Assembly (NCBI GenBank): GCA_011033025.1
Contig: WFMF01000493.1
Location: 1 to 64,000 of the forward strand
Direction of reading: 5' to 3'
DNA length: 64,000 nucleotides
Source of the DNA: Beroe forskalii
Taxonomy: Eukaryota > Ctenophora > Nuda > Beroida > Beroidae
How positions within the stretch are numbered: position 1 is the first letter of the stretch; every line of letters begins with the position of its first letter. A program made the position numbers and the translations under genes. A model generated the notes under the pieces. It was not told the DNA's origin, searched no databases, and saw only the letters and a program-made list of their open reading frames with translations. Of this stretch, positions 47,701-54,555 are shown one piece after another.

Positions 47701-50117
47701 ATTTCAGCGACGGTCTTGATTTTGCTTCGACCAGATTCGTTTGAAAAATTCGAGAAATTGAGTTGAAATACTTAAGAGGCGAATATTCTATTTGCTCAGG
47801 TCGTCTGGCTTCTGGGGGCTGCCAACCCCAGACCCCTGCATATCATTGAATTTCAGTGACGGTCTTGATTTTGCTTCGAAAAGATTCGTTTAGAAAATAC
47901 GGGAAATTGAGTTGAAATGCTAAAGAGGCGACTATTCTATTTGCTCAGGTCGTCTGGCTTCTGGGGGCTGCCGCCCCCAGGCCCCTGCATATCATTGAAT
48001 TTCGGTGACGGACTTTATTTTGCTTCGACCAGATACCTAACCTGTCAGTTTTTTTTCATGCGCATATTTCATTTCTATTTTCTTGTCTGAAAAGTACTCC
48101 AGCCCCAATTTTCTTCATCTAACTTTGGTCAGCATTCCCCGGCCCCGGCCCCGGCCCCGGCTAAATTGATGCTTCCCCGGCCCCGGTCCCGGCCAAATTT
48201 CTCAATTCTTCCCCGGCCCCGGCCCCGGCCTGAATCGCCATCCCCCGCCCCGGCCCCGGCCCCGGTTGAGATCCCGCCCCCGGTCGACCACTGACTATAA
48301 TGCACTTTTGCGTCAATATATTATGTTCAAATATTATATGAAGAAATTTAACATATTATCATGTAAATACATTGACTGAAATATTTCTGTTTCAAAGGGT
48401 GCTGAGAGTTTGCAATCGAGGAGGCATGGTTTATAAATTAGCTTGGGTAACAACGTATATTGTCACACAGATTAATAATGAAAAATAAAATCTTATACAG
48501 GGTGTCAGAGGGTTATTTCTCAGTGTTCCATGGTAATTTTTTGATCAAAAAATCACATTAAAAGTTATCATTGAAGAATTTGATATTCTAATTTAAATTA
48601 TAATAAATTGAGTGTATTGCATTGTGCCAAGAAATACAGTATTTCATTAGAGTGGGTATGAACATGGGTATGCTACATATTGTACTGGTATTGTACTAGT
48701 ATGTAAACACTAAACAGTGGCAGAGAGTAGCACTACAGTATTTTATCAACGAAAACTGGGAGGCAATTTGTGGCGAACTTTTAGTCCTTGCATATAAAAA
48801 TAGGTACCTAAAGAGATGTCATTGAGATGGATCATGTACCAATGACCATATATGGTGTGTTGTTATTCACTGCAATAGGCAGTGCATTAAACCTGTCAGC
48901 AATGAGTTGTTGTCTGCAGGAGGAGGTAGTGGGGGTTCTGGCAGGTGAGCTTTGTGGGGTGGTAGAGCTGTTCGTCATTCGGTCTACTGAGCTGGTATAT
49001 TCAATACTACTGCTGCTCCAGCTCTGTCCTCCATTCTTCTTAGGGCAGATCAGATAAATAGATGAAAAACACATCAGAGTCTTGGAGGAATTTGATTTTA
49101 ATGATAATTTCATGATGGATGTAAAAATATCTTGCCATATACCTGATGCTAATCAATATGTTACCTTGGCTAGAGGCCGTGGTGGGGGTGCAGGTTTTAG
49201 CATAGCATACTGTGTAGGATTGTGAAGCCTGTATCTGGGCGGGGAGCCCTGGTAGCCTCTGTAACTTAGCATGTCATCAGACCCTTCTTTACTTTGCTCC
49301 TATAAGGCAATACATGATAACATTCTTTGAATAGAACCTAAATACCTCAATTTTTAGGCATCATATACAATATACTAATGTTATATGGTCAATGAACTTT
49401 GATCCAATAATATTCAAACAAAAATATTTACTGAAATTGATTTTATTGGGTCTTCAAGTTGTTACTTTTCTTAATTCAAACCTCAAATGGGATTTTATCT
49501 TTGAAGTGGTGGTAGTACTGAGAGAGATAAGTTATAACACTTAGTCTGTCTGGTACATGCATTTCAACCATGTCCTCAGCTTCTAGAAGGGCTGGGATTC
49601 CTAATGAATTTTCTGCCACAGTGAAAGCAAGTCTGTTATTCTCCAACATGTTTTCAGGATTGAGTGTGTAAAAGTCACTGAAAGTTAAATGGGTTAAATG
49701 ATCTAGATGAGCCTATTCTCATTTAATCTGATCCATTCAAAGGGAATGGGGTTGATTTTCCAGTTTTTGTTTCTCATAGAGGAGAATGCCAGCTACCATT
49801 AGGTTTGGACCCCATGAAAAATATCATTCTAGGCCAAAGTTATGAATTCTTGAAATTGCAGGTTTGCCTGTAATGATATTTCCAATGTGATTTACCAAAT
49901 TAAGCAAGAACCTTGTAAGCAACCACAAGCAATGCATGATCCTTAAAACTCCTAATACTTACATAAGATCAGGGTGGAATCTGTGAATGATAGCACAGAA
50001 TGCAAGTCCATTCCTGAAGCTGTTTGTCAAATCATTTATGTTCACTCCAGGGTATGAGGCACATTGCCTAGCACACCAATTCTGGAGGGCTCTCAAGGAA
50101 GATGTCTGACTTGACAT
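17610..50117 (-). CDS. MICALL: MICAL-like protein gene, 16 coding exons (CH - linker - LIM - bMERB)
   Basis: Exons, in transcript order: 49963-50117, 49482-49677, 49165-49299, 48893-49038, 45228-45541, 41202-41352, 39930-40079, 32015-32736, 30863-31055, 27799-27963, 26839-26945, 26505-26651, 26055-26101, 25751-25883, 24819-25017, 17610-17763. They total 3114 nt, so 1037 residues, with every phase matching. An in-frame TAA precedes the ATG directly. Domains: calponin-homology about 7-112, a long low-complexity linker 118-656, one LIM zinc finger 666-719, and a C-terminal coiled-coil bMERB domain from about 870 to the end. Known MICAL-like proteins link Rab GTPases, EH-domain proteins and actin in endosome recycling and junction traffic; that role is inferred. 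In mammals CH and LIM are close together and the long linker follows LIM; here the linker lies between them. There is no monooxygenase domain, so it is not a full MICAL. The gene hosts two antisense single-exon genes in introns 7 and 15. Confidence 0.88.
17790..17955. repeat. AACTAGTCGGTACAT-type degenerate repeats at intron end
   Basis: Five or so diverged copies of CTAACTAGTCGGTACAT and TCCGGTGCATGTCC just upstream (minus strand) of the exon 16 acceptor. Confidence 0.65.
17960..20990. other. Intron 15 sequence without recognised gene
   Basis: Non-coding in appearance. Contains a short run of TCATGGTAACAT repeats near 18850-18900. The 92-codon ORF at 19288 shows no family feature. Confidence 0.5.
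20995..23268 (+). CDS. Lipoxygenase (single exon, PLAT + catalytic domain)
   Basis: 757 residues in one exon. An in-frame TGA lies six codons before the ATG, fixing the start. An N-terminal PLAT/C2-like beta-barrel (about 18-130) begins [10 protein letters not shown]. The catalytic helical domain has the metal-ligand pattern of non-haem iron lipoxygenases: H444 and H449 in [10 protein letters not shown]625 and N629 in VFHCAVNF, plus the C-terminal carboxylate of V757. Supporting family blocks are [16 protein letters not shown] and [13 protein letters not shown]. The enzyme should add oxygen to polyunsaturated fatty acids to give hydroperoxides; regiochemistry and stereochemistry cannot be read with confidence. 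The last residue is Val where nearly all animal and plant enzymes have Ile. There is no N-terminal haem (allene oxide synthase) domain and no signal peptide. It lies antisense within intron 15 of the MICAL-like gene. Confidence 0.95.
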   Translation: MELDGSNDLLSGDLTCSADAYTFIIHTGSNHPDGKVAKKWNDGTMILTVNPGSPSRQSENLRVTELFPFNSEGSVSRDFWLPKHVGVPKVLKVDLESNKFEVIKDALYVREITVLVKGEIYRFPIKNYVYPHNPIRGNPTVAEMGCPPHFLVREGAGTLKHQETEQFILDAREEDLATVRTMVNWAEPENEPKFLYPGSLSEMNYDNLPRFLKFKEAQFEAMFGAVLIGRRNLMYTILKRKFKNFLFRITPGSFKSLKHYAHFMVKKGTQIKAAKDQITAALEVVKVFHTDEEFGRQMLCAFSPMMLRKVNEVGDRWKSGLQNIPAWTLEGKSLESILAEGKLFEVTHDGLEGVPHGGFLSEKLTGLQHTWYVTLADALFYQTDNQKLIPILIRLENRVDGEEATYWNPPEPGTDGEDPDYLAWLLAKMYFKCANLNVYSLNLHFARGHAINEVFAVSAYRNLPNAHPLLRLLQPHIQGIIPVNVQARSVLVNPERCAFATFLSAGESLQMVHDTYFKKVTYQDLLIPQDVAERGVEEVAGYFYRDDALGYWKLLHQYCSEMVDLAYLGDQDVHRDEELQNFAREVAQCGFRGFPNNAGFPSTIPTKDAIKEYLTAIIYNISVFHCAVNFQTFQYAAFTPNYPGIMRMPPPKKGDIVTMQRILDTLPLPENTFASIYISVSLGGFSPIERFYLESPGQDRLGMLGENMAVSEEQESCIKRLIEGMRDLHFKIKDRNEGLKIKYTVLDPMNVPITTQV
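23269..23899. other. 3' flank of the lipoxygenase gene
   Basis: No supported gene. An 81-codon plus-strand ORF at 23463-23708 has no recognisable family and ordinary AT-rich composition; probably 3' UTR or chance. Confidence 0.45.
23900..24290 (+). pseudogene. Degraded LINE 3' coding remnant
   Basis: Plus-strand readings give [20 protein letters not shown] with CVIPRFGTP after it, then, after a break, [20 protein letters not shown]. These follow the order of the C-terminal end of many non-LTR retrotransposon proteins (a TRGN segment, then a conserved Phe/Gly stretch, then an LxxFKxxL-xxFL helix). Frame breaks are present. No 5' part is seen. Moderate confidence only. Confidence 0.45.
24819..25017 (-). 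CDS. MICALL: MICAL-like exon 15 (bMERB coiled coil, part 2)
   Basis: Contains [20 protein letters not shown], the DLMxxWFxLVNEKNxL-type block conserved in MICAL family C-termini. Donor ATCAA|GTTAGT, phase 2. Without splicing the frame runs to a TAA at 24776, giving an alternative tail [13 protein letters not shown]. Confidence 0.92.
25751..25883 (-). CDS. MICALL: MICAL-like exon 14 (bMERB coiled coil, part 1)
   Basis: Encodes [20 protein letters not shown] and on to [14 protein letters not shown], the first helix of the bMERB Rab-binding domain. Acceptor TGTGCAG, donor GTACTG, phase 1. Confidence 0.9.
26055..26101 (-). CDS. MICALL: MICAL-like exon 13 (47 nt, apparent GC donor)
   Basis: Encodes [15 protein letters not shown]. 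The acceptor TTTCAG is good. The only in-frame donor preserving the acidic lead into the coiled coil is AAG|GCAAAT, a GC-AG type intron. An internal GTACTG would also keep frame but drop 12 residues. Confidence 0.68.
26505..26651 (-). CDS. MICALL: MICAL-like exon 12 (basic segment)
   Basis: Encodes a basic stretch [20 protein letters not shown] immediately before the bMERB coiled coil. Acceptor ATTTCAG; donor GTGAGT, phase 1. Confidence 0.8.
26839..26945 (-). CDS. MICALL: MICAL-like exon 11 (acidic Ser-rich)
   Basis: Encodes [20 protein letters not shown] and on to [10 protein letters not shown]. Acceptor CCGGTAG, donor GTGAGA. Confidence 0.83.
27610..27798 (-). repeat. Degenerate repeats of the exon 10 splice donor
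   Basis: On the minus strand the intron after exon 10 reads CAG|GTGGGTCAAGTTGTC, then TTGTCGGGTGGGTC, TTGTCGGGTGGGTC, TTGTCAGGAGAGTC and TTGTCAGGTGGGTT, separated by ATG-rich spacers. The repeated core GTCaGGTGGGT contains the exon 10 donor. Confidence 0.65.
27799..27963 (-). CDS. MICALL: MICAL-like exon 10
   Basis: Encodes [20 protein letters not shown], then [20 protein letters not shown], a charged post-LIM linker. Acceptor AATCGCAG; donor CAG|GTGGGT, phase 2. Degenerate copies of the donor word follow in the intron. Confidence 0.83.
28006..29570. other. Intron 9 sequence without recognised gene
   Basis: AT-rich, no coding signal; short ORFs lack family features. Confidence 0.5.
29660..30880 (-). 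repeat. ~21-bp minisatellite derived from the LIM exon 3' end and its splice donor
   Basis: About 50 units of the plus-strand form GGATTTGACTAACTTGAAGCA, decaying toward the left (29580-29800). On the minus strand a unit reads TGCTTCAA|GTTAGTCAAATCC, which is the end of exon 9 plus its GT donor. Several units (near 30367, 30416, 30495, 30577) instead contain GGATTTGCAGTAG, which also matches exon 9 further upstream (codons for YCKS). The array therefore overlaps the exon border at 30863. Confidence 0.92.
30863..31055 (-). CDS. MICALL: MICAL-like exon 9 (complete LIM domain)
   Basis: Zinc ligands are C666, C669, H687, C690, C693, C696, C716 and C719, spaced C-x2-C-x17-H-x2-C-x2-C-x2-C-x19-C-x2-C, which fits the LIM consensus. 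The last ligands lie in YCKSCFK, whose codons run into the donor TTCAA|GTTAGT. That exon end is reiterated in the adjoining 1.2-kb intronic array. Confidence 0.93.
32015..32736 (-). CDS. MICALL: MICAL-like exon 8 (large low-complexity exon with in-frame minisatellites)
   Basis: 722 nt, 240 residues, Pro/Ser/Arg-rich. It contains two coding minisatellites: [10 protein letters not shown]-type repeats (about six KSP copies) and three GESEKRG(L/P)PHQ copies. Many SP and KSP sites suggest phosphorylation by proline-directed kinases (inference). Acceptor CTCCTCAG; donor G|GTATTT, phase 1. The only very large exon of the gene. Confidence 0.85.
32127..32227 (-). repeat. In-frame 33-bp coding minisatellite in exon 8
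   Basis: Three near-identical copies of GAGTCTGAGAAGAGGGGTCT-type units on the minus strand encode [11 protein letters not shown] twice and [11 protein letters not shown] once. Confidence 0.9.
32385..32560 (-). repeat. In-frame ~30-bp coding minisatellite in exon 8
   Basis: Units around AAGTCCCCTGAGTACTCCCT repeat on the minus strand, encoding [10 protein letters not shown] and diverged relatives ([30 protein letters not shown]). Confidence 0.88.
33000..36280. other. Intron 7 (distal part), no recognised gene
   Basis: AT-rich, with many short TGTACA/TGTACAT words. ORFs up to about 80 codons look accidental. Confidence 0.5.
35755..35822. repeat. Degenerate TTAGGG-like tract (2)
   Basis: AAGGTTAGGTTAAGGGTCAA, then GTTAGTGTTGGGG and TTTTGTTAGGGTTATTAGGG. 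Flanked by GACCCCCGGACAG-type sequence on the left and a C/G-rich CTGTCAGGG on the right. Confidence 0.65.
36280..36425. repeat. Self-complementary TGTACATTGTACAC repeats
   Basis: About ten overlapping copies of ACACTGTACATTGTA and TTTACACTGTACA. The core TGTACA is palindromic, so the tract can pair with itself. Similar words occur at 33690-33770. Confidence 0.8.
37640..37727. repeat. 44-bp tandem duplication upstream of the homeobox gene
   Basis: CATTGCAATATGACCCTCGT is followed by CATGACTAAAACCATTCTAT and repeats once with few changes (CATTGCAATATGATCCTCGT). Confidence 0.8.
37851..37858 (+). promoter_or_regulatory. TATA-box-like element for the homeobox gene
   Basis: TATATATA lies 63 nt before the ATG at 37922. 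With a usual ~30-nt spacing, transcription would start near 37885, giving a short leader of about 35-40 nt and no room for an extra intron. Confidence 0.45.
37922..38779 (+). CDS. Proline-rich homeodomain transcription factor (PRD-like, Ser50)
   Basis: 285 residues in one exon with an in-frame TAA seven codons upstream. The N-terminal 198 residues are proline/serine-rich (runs of 7-8 Pro) with a repeated (V/L)CD(K/I)P-proline motif at 43-50 and 68-80. A 60-residue homeodomain without gaps spans 199-258: R5, F8, L16, F20, W48, F49, N51 and R53 are all present, with WFSNRR in the recognition helix. Position 50 is serine, as in Pax/paired homeodomains, and [13 protein letters not shown] resembles the paired class; no paired domain is visible. 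The tail is very basic. DNA-binding regulator, nuclear; target unknown. No introns; it sits antisense within intron 7 of the MICAL-like gene. Family placement beyond PRD-like is uncertain. Confidence 0.9.
   Translation: MRLTLQPSSPSLDTSSRLQKNRPPPLNLGMLSSTPNRRVLPLVCDKPPPPPPTERRRTLPTPPTLPRLCDIPLPPPPPPPHSQLTKDSSSGRIRKPSTSQSQPQDQTSLKPESPTNNQRPGKRTSPDSPPQSDTPTLAAKRQRFLSCIIQETFHSIHSPDIQSPGIPTPLPPSPVISPIFPPSPARKKTAPTNPPPPPIIRMRTSFTYSQIEILETTFSAQQQISRLHAAQIASQFELPLECITSWFSNRRHLERKRERRRRATLQQRTKSASRTASRSGEAHTV
38788..39130. repeat. Imperfect tandem duplication in the homeobox 3' flank
   Basis: TGATCTGTGTTTTCAAGA...GAATACTGTATCAGTTAAT recurs ~190 bp later as TGATCTGTGTTTTCGAGA...ATACTGCATTAGTTTAAC, with AGGGATAGTTTT and GAATTATTAGCTT shared downstream. 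The two copies have diverged clearly. Confidence 0.75.
39736..39990 (-). repeat. ~50-bp tandem array of the exon 7 end and its splice donor
   Basis: Five units: the first is the real exon 7 end, four lie in the intron. Minus-strand unit core: CCTACCCCTAGAAACAAACC followed by CAG|GTAAG. Donor versions in order are GTAAG, GTAAA, GTACT and TTAAG (the fourth has lost GT), then a partial unit. Each unit also has a pyrimidine-rich CCCCTACCCCTAG acceptor-like word 12 nt before the donor. Confidence 0.9.
39930..40079 (-). CDS. MICALL: MICAL-like exon 7
   Basis: Encodes [20 protein letters not shown], then [20 protein letters not shown] and [10 protein letters not shown]. Acceptor CTCCTAG, donor GTAAG. 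The last ~50 nt and the donor are repeated four more times downstream in the intron (39736-39929), so the true 3' border could vary. Confidence 0.83.
41202..41352 (-). CDS. MICALL: MICAL-like exon 6 (acidic linker)
   Basis: Encodes [20 protein letters not shown] and on to [12 protein letters not shown]. Acceptor ATATTAG, donor GTTGGT, phases 1 in and 2 out. Confidence 0.8.
42152..43653. mobile_element. ~1.5-kb inverted-repeat element, TA-flanked
   Basis: The left end TAGGGTAAAACGGGGTGAAG is mirrored by the right end, whose reverse complement reads TAGGGTAAAACGGGGTGGAG. The interior has many GTGGGACA words in the left half and their complements (TGTCCCACTTTACCCC) in the right half, so much of the element can fold back. 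The terminal TA may be a Tc1/mariner-type target duplication. No transposase seen. Confidence 0.8.
45228..45541 (-). CDS. MICALL: MICAL-like exon 5 (proline/arginine-rich linker)
   Basis: Contains [20 protein letters not shown] and [19 protein letters not shown]. Acceptor CCCTAG, donor GTAAGT, phase 1 out. Intron 4 upstream holds two MITE-like insertions (45689-46333 and 46695-48293). Confidence 0.85.
45689..46333. mobile_element. 645-bp MITE with ~55-bp inverted ends and TTAA target
   Basis: The ends are G11-TTCACCCCTCACATTTTGG and its inverted copy ending in C10. Arms match for over 50 bp, through GAATTTGAGATATGAGT. TTAA flanks both sides (45685-45688 and 46334-46337), a piggyBac-type target. 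No transposase, so non-autonomous. Lies in intron 4 of the MICAL-like gene. Confidence 0.88.
46695..48293. mobile_element. Complete GGGGCC-ended hAT-like element (copy B)
   Basis: Inverted ends CAGTGGTCGACCGGGG and its complement at 48278-48293. Near both ends lie (GGCCCC)n-like blocks. The flanks ACTATATA and ACTATAAT agree at six of eight positions, consistent with an aged 8-bp duplication, and CAGTG fits hAT termini. The middle carries about five ~150-bp tandem units, each with a CTGGGGGC/GCCCCCAG hairpin. A minus-strand ORF (46851-47364 region, two frames) is conserved with copy A but unrecognised. Confidence 0.85.
48893..49038 (-). CDS. MICALL: MICAL-like exon 4 (Ser/Thr-rich linker)
   Basis: Begins [20 protein letters not shown]. 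Donor GTTTAA is weak (phase 2) but joins in frame to exon 5; acceptor CCCTAAG. Confidence 0.78.
49165..49299 (-). CDS. MICALL: MICAL-like exon 3 (linker)
   Basis: Encodes 45 residues with an aromatic/proline-rich stretch ending [11 protein letters not shown], a possible SH3-type ligand. Acceptor CTTATAG, donor GTAACA; symmetrical phase 0. Confidence 0.85.
49482..49677 (-). CDS. MICALL: MICAL-like exon 2 (CH domain, C-terminal half)
   Basis: Contains [20 protein letters not shown] followed by [20 protein letters not shown], the conserved second half of the MICAL/MICAL-like CH fold. Acceptor TTTCAG; donor GTTTGA; ends in phase 0. Confidence 0.95.
49963..50117 (-). CDS. MICALL: MICAL-like exon 1 (CH domain, N-terminal half)
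   Basis: Starts [18 protein letters not shown] and ends in the CH signature [16 protein letters not shown]. The codon before ATG is TAA, fixing the start. Donor GTAAGT after phase 2. Confidence 0.93.
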
Positions 50118-50474
50118 TTACCTCAAAGAGTATACATAAAATCATCTTGACTAGAGATTGAAATTGAAGCAATAATATTGATGAATTTAATAGGTAACAT
50201 TTTTCATAAGATTCAACAGCAAACAAGAGCCAAATTTGATCTAATAAATCTGGTTGATATGCATATTGCAATTCTTTGTAATATGCTATGATACTCAGCT
50301 AAATCAACACAGTATTTGACAATTTTGTTGGATAACAAGTCTTTCACAAAGTGCTTTGATTCTTTAGCCTGTATCAATATAAACTAAATTTCTTGATACT
50401 TAAAAGGCCTGAAGTGAGGCCTGAAGTCATGACTATTGTGCTGATGCAGCACCATAGCTTATAGCTACCCCTAA

Positions 50475-50797
50475 TCTTACTACTTATAATTCTTCTTCAT
50501 ATATAAATAAATATATATGTGTCTGTCCGGTTTATAATATCTGTCTGTCCGGTGGCTTATATATATCCACAGATTTTTCTGACATCACTCAGTACCCAAT
50601 CAAGCATGCCGATGATCAGAATGTTCATACCAGAGTTCCAGTGACGTTTGACACCACCTGACATATGGACATCACATAGAGGAGTAGGCACACCCGAATA
50701 AAATATGACCTCATCACTGATAAGACTGGATTGTACTGTACGAATTGCTGAAGCGAAAAAATTGTTAATGGTGGCCGGAGGCCACGGGCCCTGCTAG
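50475..50797 (+). mobile_element. Short non-autonomous Helitron-like element
   Basis: 323 bp starting A|TCTTACTACTTATAATT and ending with a perfect hairpin GTGGCC-GGA-GGCCAC, GGGCCCTG, CTAG|T. The A and T flanks, 5' TC and 3' CTRR with a nearby hairpin are Helitron hallmarks. Both ends match the larger element at 3337-6929. It lies ~360 bp upstream of the MICAL-like start codon. Confidence 0.75.
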
Positions 50798-50799
50798 TA

Positions 50800-53700
50800 A
50801 AGTATAGTTCTAATATAGTCCTAAGAGTTTATTAAATCATCAATTAAAAGGTTAGTGAGTTTTGGGGTCTGTAGAGATACCAAGGTTTTTGAATAGCAAT
50901 AAATAGTTAGAGTCACAAACGAGCTATACCCTATGAAATGCATCCTTGAATATCAGGAGAAAAAGGTGGACTACCAAGGTTAGTTTAAGGCATGTTTACC
51001 ACTTTTATGAGTGAGGGTTTAAAATAGAATAGAAATGATTATTTTTGACATGTTATCAACTCGAATATTCAAAAATTGTGTCAATAATATAGAGTACCTT
51101 TGGGCCTAGGTACCCACAGACTCAAACCCTGGATGCCATGAATGACAAGCAGGAATCAAGTACACTCAACCAAGCAATTTTATATGGACAAATTCAATTA
51201 TGACAAAGGACTTTTTGTTACCATATTTCTGATGCTATTGAAGTGTAATGTAATTTATGATTTTCGATAATCTGGATGATATGTCCTGTTATGAATTATA
51301 CTTATCCCTTTCATTCCCTAGCTAAGTCTTATGTCAACTCGATGAACCATTGGACTCTGGCAGTACAATTGAAACATCAGAAGCAGACTGTGAGGTACTT
51401 GATAGAGTTGAGTGAAGCAGCTGGAGACTTGAGCTATGAGGCACTGACACTGTAGTAGCAAAGTGAAGCAGGAGTGGACTGCAAGGTACTTGCTGTAGCA
51501 GGAGTGGAGTGAAGGAGGATCAGACTGTGATGAGGTACTTGCTAACTAATTAATTAATTAGTTCTCATGATATAAAGTGTATCAGAACCTAATAAATATA
51601 AATATACTGTTATATAAAACCACTACAAAGACTAAAATGATACCTTAGCTTTGCTACTACCCTGACACACTTGCCTCTATTTGTAGGCTAAAATGAGAAA
51701 AATTGGGAGATTAGTTTCACCCTATTAAGTCTCAATGTAGCTTCTTAATAAGTTAGCCTAAGACTAAGACTAATAAGTTACTTGCTAAAGTCAAGTGAAG
51801 CAGCTAAGCCAGAGACTTAGGCTGTGAGGTGGGTTCCCTTTGAGTATATTGCGCAGCATATATTCTAGATGGGTGGTCTTGTCTCTGGCACTTTTTGAGT
51901 CACGAGGCAGCTAGCGAAGTCCTGTTCCACCCTCCAGCAGCTTCGGTCTGCTAGGTGCACCCCGCTAAGGTTCAGGCAACACTGAGCTGACTCTCATCCA
52001 GCTCAGTGCCACCTCACCTCATTTTCTGACCCCCCTGTTATCACCCTCCTCACCTTACTTCACGCCATGCTCCCCTTTCCTTGGCTCATTTCTTCCGGCT
52101 ATCATTGCCCCTTTTTTCTCCAGTTCCCTTGGATCCCTTTTCTTGCTTGCAGTTCTGCTACTTTCCTCTGACTCTTCACCCTTCAGGCATCTCCCAGAGA
52201 CCCAATAAACTGCAGATAGCAATATGATTTTCAATTTAAAATTCAGATATCTTCTATCGTGATGGAAAGACATAAGGCAAATTCCAGTGATCTGACATGC
52301 AGTGATCTGACATGCAGTGATCTGAAACACAGCTTAACACAAGGTATACTATGAGTCACAACTCCACTTTGATCGCAAACAGATGCAAACAAACACACCC
52401 AGATCCCACCAATTACACCTATTCAAATCATTTTCGAGCTTATCAAGAGCACAGCGCATGCGCATGCAGTGCGTGCGCATGCTGCATGCAGCTTATCAGT
52501 TATGTTGTTACCATAAAAGTCTCAACGACCAACCCTTTCAGGAAACCTTTCAGCAACTCTTTCAGGACTACTCCCTAGGTACAATCGATCATGTCCCCTG
52601 TGCAGTGTGCAGGCCTCCCTGTACGGCTGTGCATAGGCACTAGCCAATGGAGAACCTGTGCGCAGCACTAACTTTTTGAGGGCATTGTTGCAGCAGTTGG
52701 AGCATGTGGAACTACCAGAACACTGGATCCAGTCTAGTTATAGAGACCCCACGTCCTACCTGGTTTCACGAGACAGGGCCGACTGCAGTCATCACAATCA
52801 TATCTCTGCACTAGAGCTATGCTAATGCAGAGACGTACTCACTGGAGTACTAAATATGATTACTGCTCGCATACCACCAAGGATCCATGTCGGCCAATGT
52901 TTCTGGAAGGGTATGGTCGGGCATATATGTCCTCCAATCCTGTGTGTTGGGGGCACTACAGGGTCTTTAGTAAGCCTTCCGTCAACTATCTATCTATCTC
53001 TATCTAGGCTGTGAGGACTTGGCACGAAAGCGTGAACTGCAAGGAACTCGCTAGGACCTTAGTCTTAGTAGTCTTAGTAAAATAGCCAGGGTTGGTTTAA
53101 TCGACCAGCCCGGTGGCAGCCATGCTGAGCATGGAGACTATCCCAAATACACTAGGCTAAGGGTGTGACTCCTGGGTGGTTTTTAGGCCACCTGACTGCC
53201 AGGATATCCTGGGCTGAGAGCAGCCCACCAGGACAGGACCCCACCAGGACAGGACCCCACTGGATTGTAGTTAAGTTGTATAAGTTAGTTAGTTGGTAGT
53301 TAGTATTTAGTTCGTGAGTATGTTTGTTTGTTCTTTATTGCGATATCTGATATTTGAATTAAAAAGAAATATTTCTTCAAGGCATCAATCTGCAAGACTT
53401 TTCTCCAACTCCATACCTGAACACCAACATGATGCCTTTAGGTAATGCAATGTGGAGCGCAGTAGGATCTAAGTGAGTCACACCAAGATGAGTGGTGTGC
53501 AGGCATCTTTAGTCCAATACCTACCTCTGCTTTTGGGGTGTTTTAATTGCAAGAGCTTTTTATGAGGTAGGCCCCCAGCAGTCTGATAGATATCTTTCCT
53601 AGCTGATATGCTTTCGTTTTTACCAGGTTCTAATTTTTTTTTTTTTTTTTTTAGGCTTAGGCAAGTCAAAATAAGCTTCCAAATTTAAATTTTAAATTTT

Positions 53701-53900
53701 AAATTTTGTATAACAGAGTGTTTGATTGTGTGAGTATTGAATCAGAGTATCAGGTTCTAATTCTGGTTATATTTTGATACTGATAATTCAGTTCATAGGA
53801 TCTTTTTTGCCACTTTTCATTCATCAAATTCAGATCAGTAGACAGCAAAATTTTTCAATAAGATTAAGAAAATTTCCTGCTAAAGTAAGGCACCTGTAAC
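50800..53900. other. Intergenic stretch between the divergent MICAL-like and SCLY genes
   Basis: No gene supported. Holds degenerate GAAGCAGGAGTGGA repeats near 51440-51530, CAGTGATCTGACATG repeats near 52290-52325, and CTATCTATCT near 52990. T19 at 53634-53652 may be a retroelement tail on the minus strand. Confidence 0.5.
52455..52493. repeat. GCATGC alternating purine-pyrimidine tract
   Basis: CGCATGCGCATGCAGTGCGT then GCGCATGCTGCATGCAG: overlapping GCATGC palindromes with almost strict purine-pyrimidine alternation, a sequence type that can take the Z form. Confidence 0.7.
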
Positions 53901-53904
53901 AACC

Positions 53905-54555
53905 AAATGGTCAATCAAATGGAATTGGTCGATCGATCAACTACATTTGATCAACTAATGTGTTTTCAATCGAAAATCTTTGAGCTAGTAGGAAAACCAC
54001 TAAATATTGCTCATTTAAACACGATTCAAGTCATTAGGGACCAGTAAAACACACCATTCATTCAAATGGAGTTGATTGATCAACCAATTCCAATCATTGT
54101 CAGACGTTGTCTGAAGGGGTCAGACAACATCTGACAATTCCAATCAATCAACCGACGAACGTTACGGGCACCTCACATTTCTTGGCAAATAGTGTATCAG
54201 GCACCCATAACATTTGTCAGTCGATCAAATGGAATCAGTCAATTGTGAATCGATCAACTCCATTTCAACAAATGATGTGTTTTACTGGTCCATAATGACT
54301 TAAATTGTGCTTAAATGAGCAGTATTAAGTTTTTTCCTACTAGCTCAAAGATGTTTTATTAAAAACACATCAGTCGATCAAATAAAGTTAATCGTTGTCA
54401 GACGTTGTCGGACGCGCGCGCCCACCGAAGGCGAAGGGGTCAGACAACGTCTTCCCCTAACTCCGTGCGCGTAACCAGGGCCCTGGAAAGGGCAAGACAA
54501 CGTCTGACAAGTTAATCGTTGATCGATCAACCAATTCCATTCGATCAACCGCTGT
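53905..54555. mobile_element. ~650-bp foldback element with nested hairpins
   Basis: The left arm (GGAATTGGTCGATCGATCAA) is inverted on the right (TTGATCGATCAACCAATTCC). An inner pair of ~150-bp arms (53940-54090 and 54220-54385) shares TGTGTTTTACTGGTCC-type words in opposite orientation. Two further hairpins built from CAGACGTTGTCTGA lie inside. No ORF. Confidence 0.75.
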
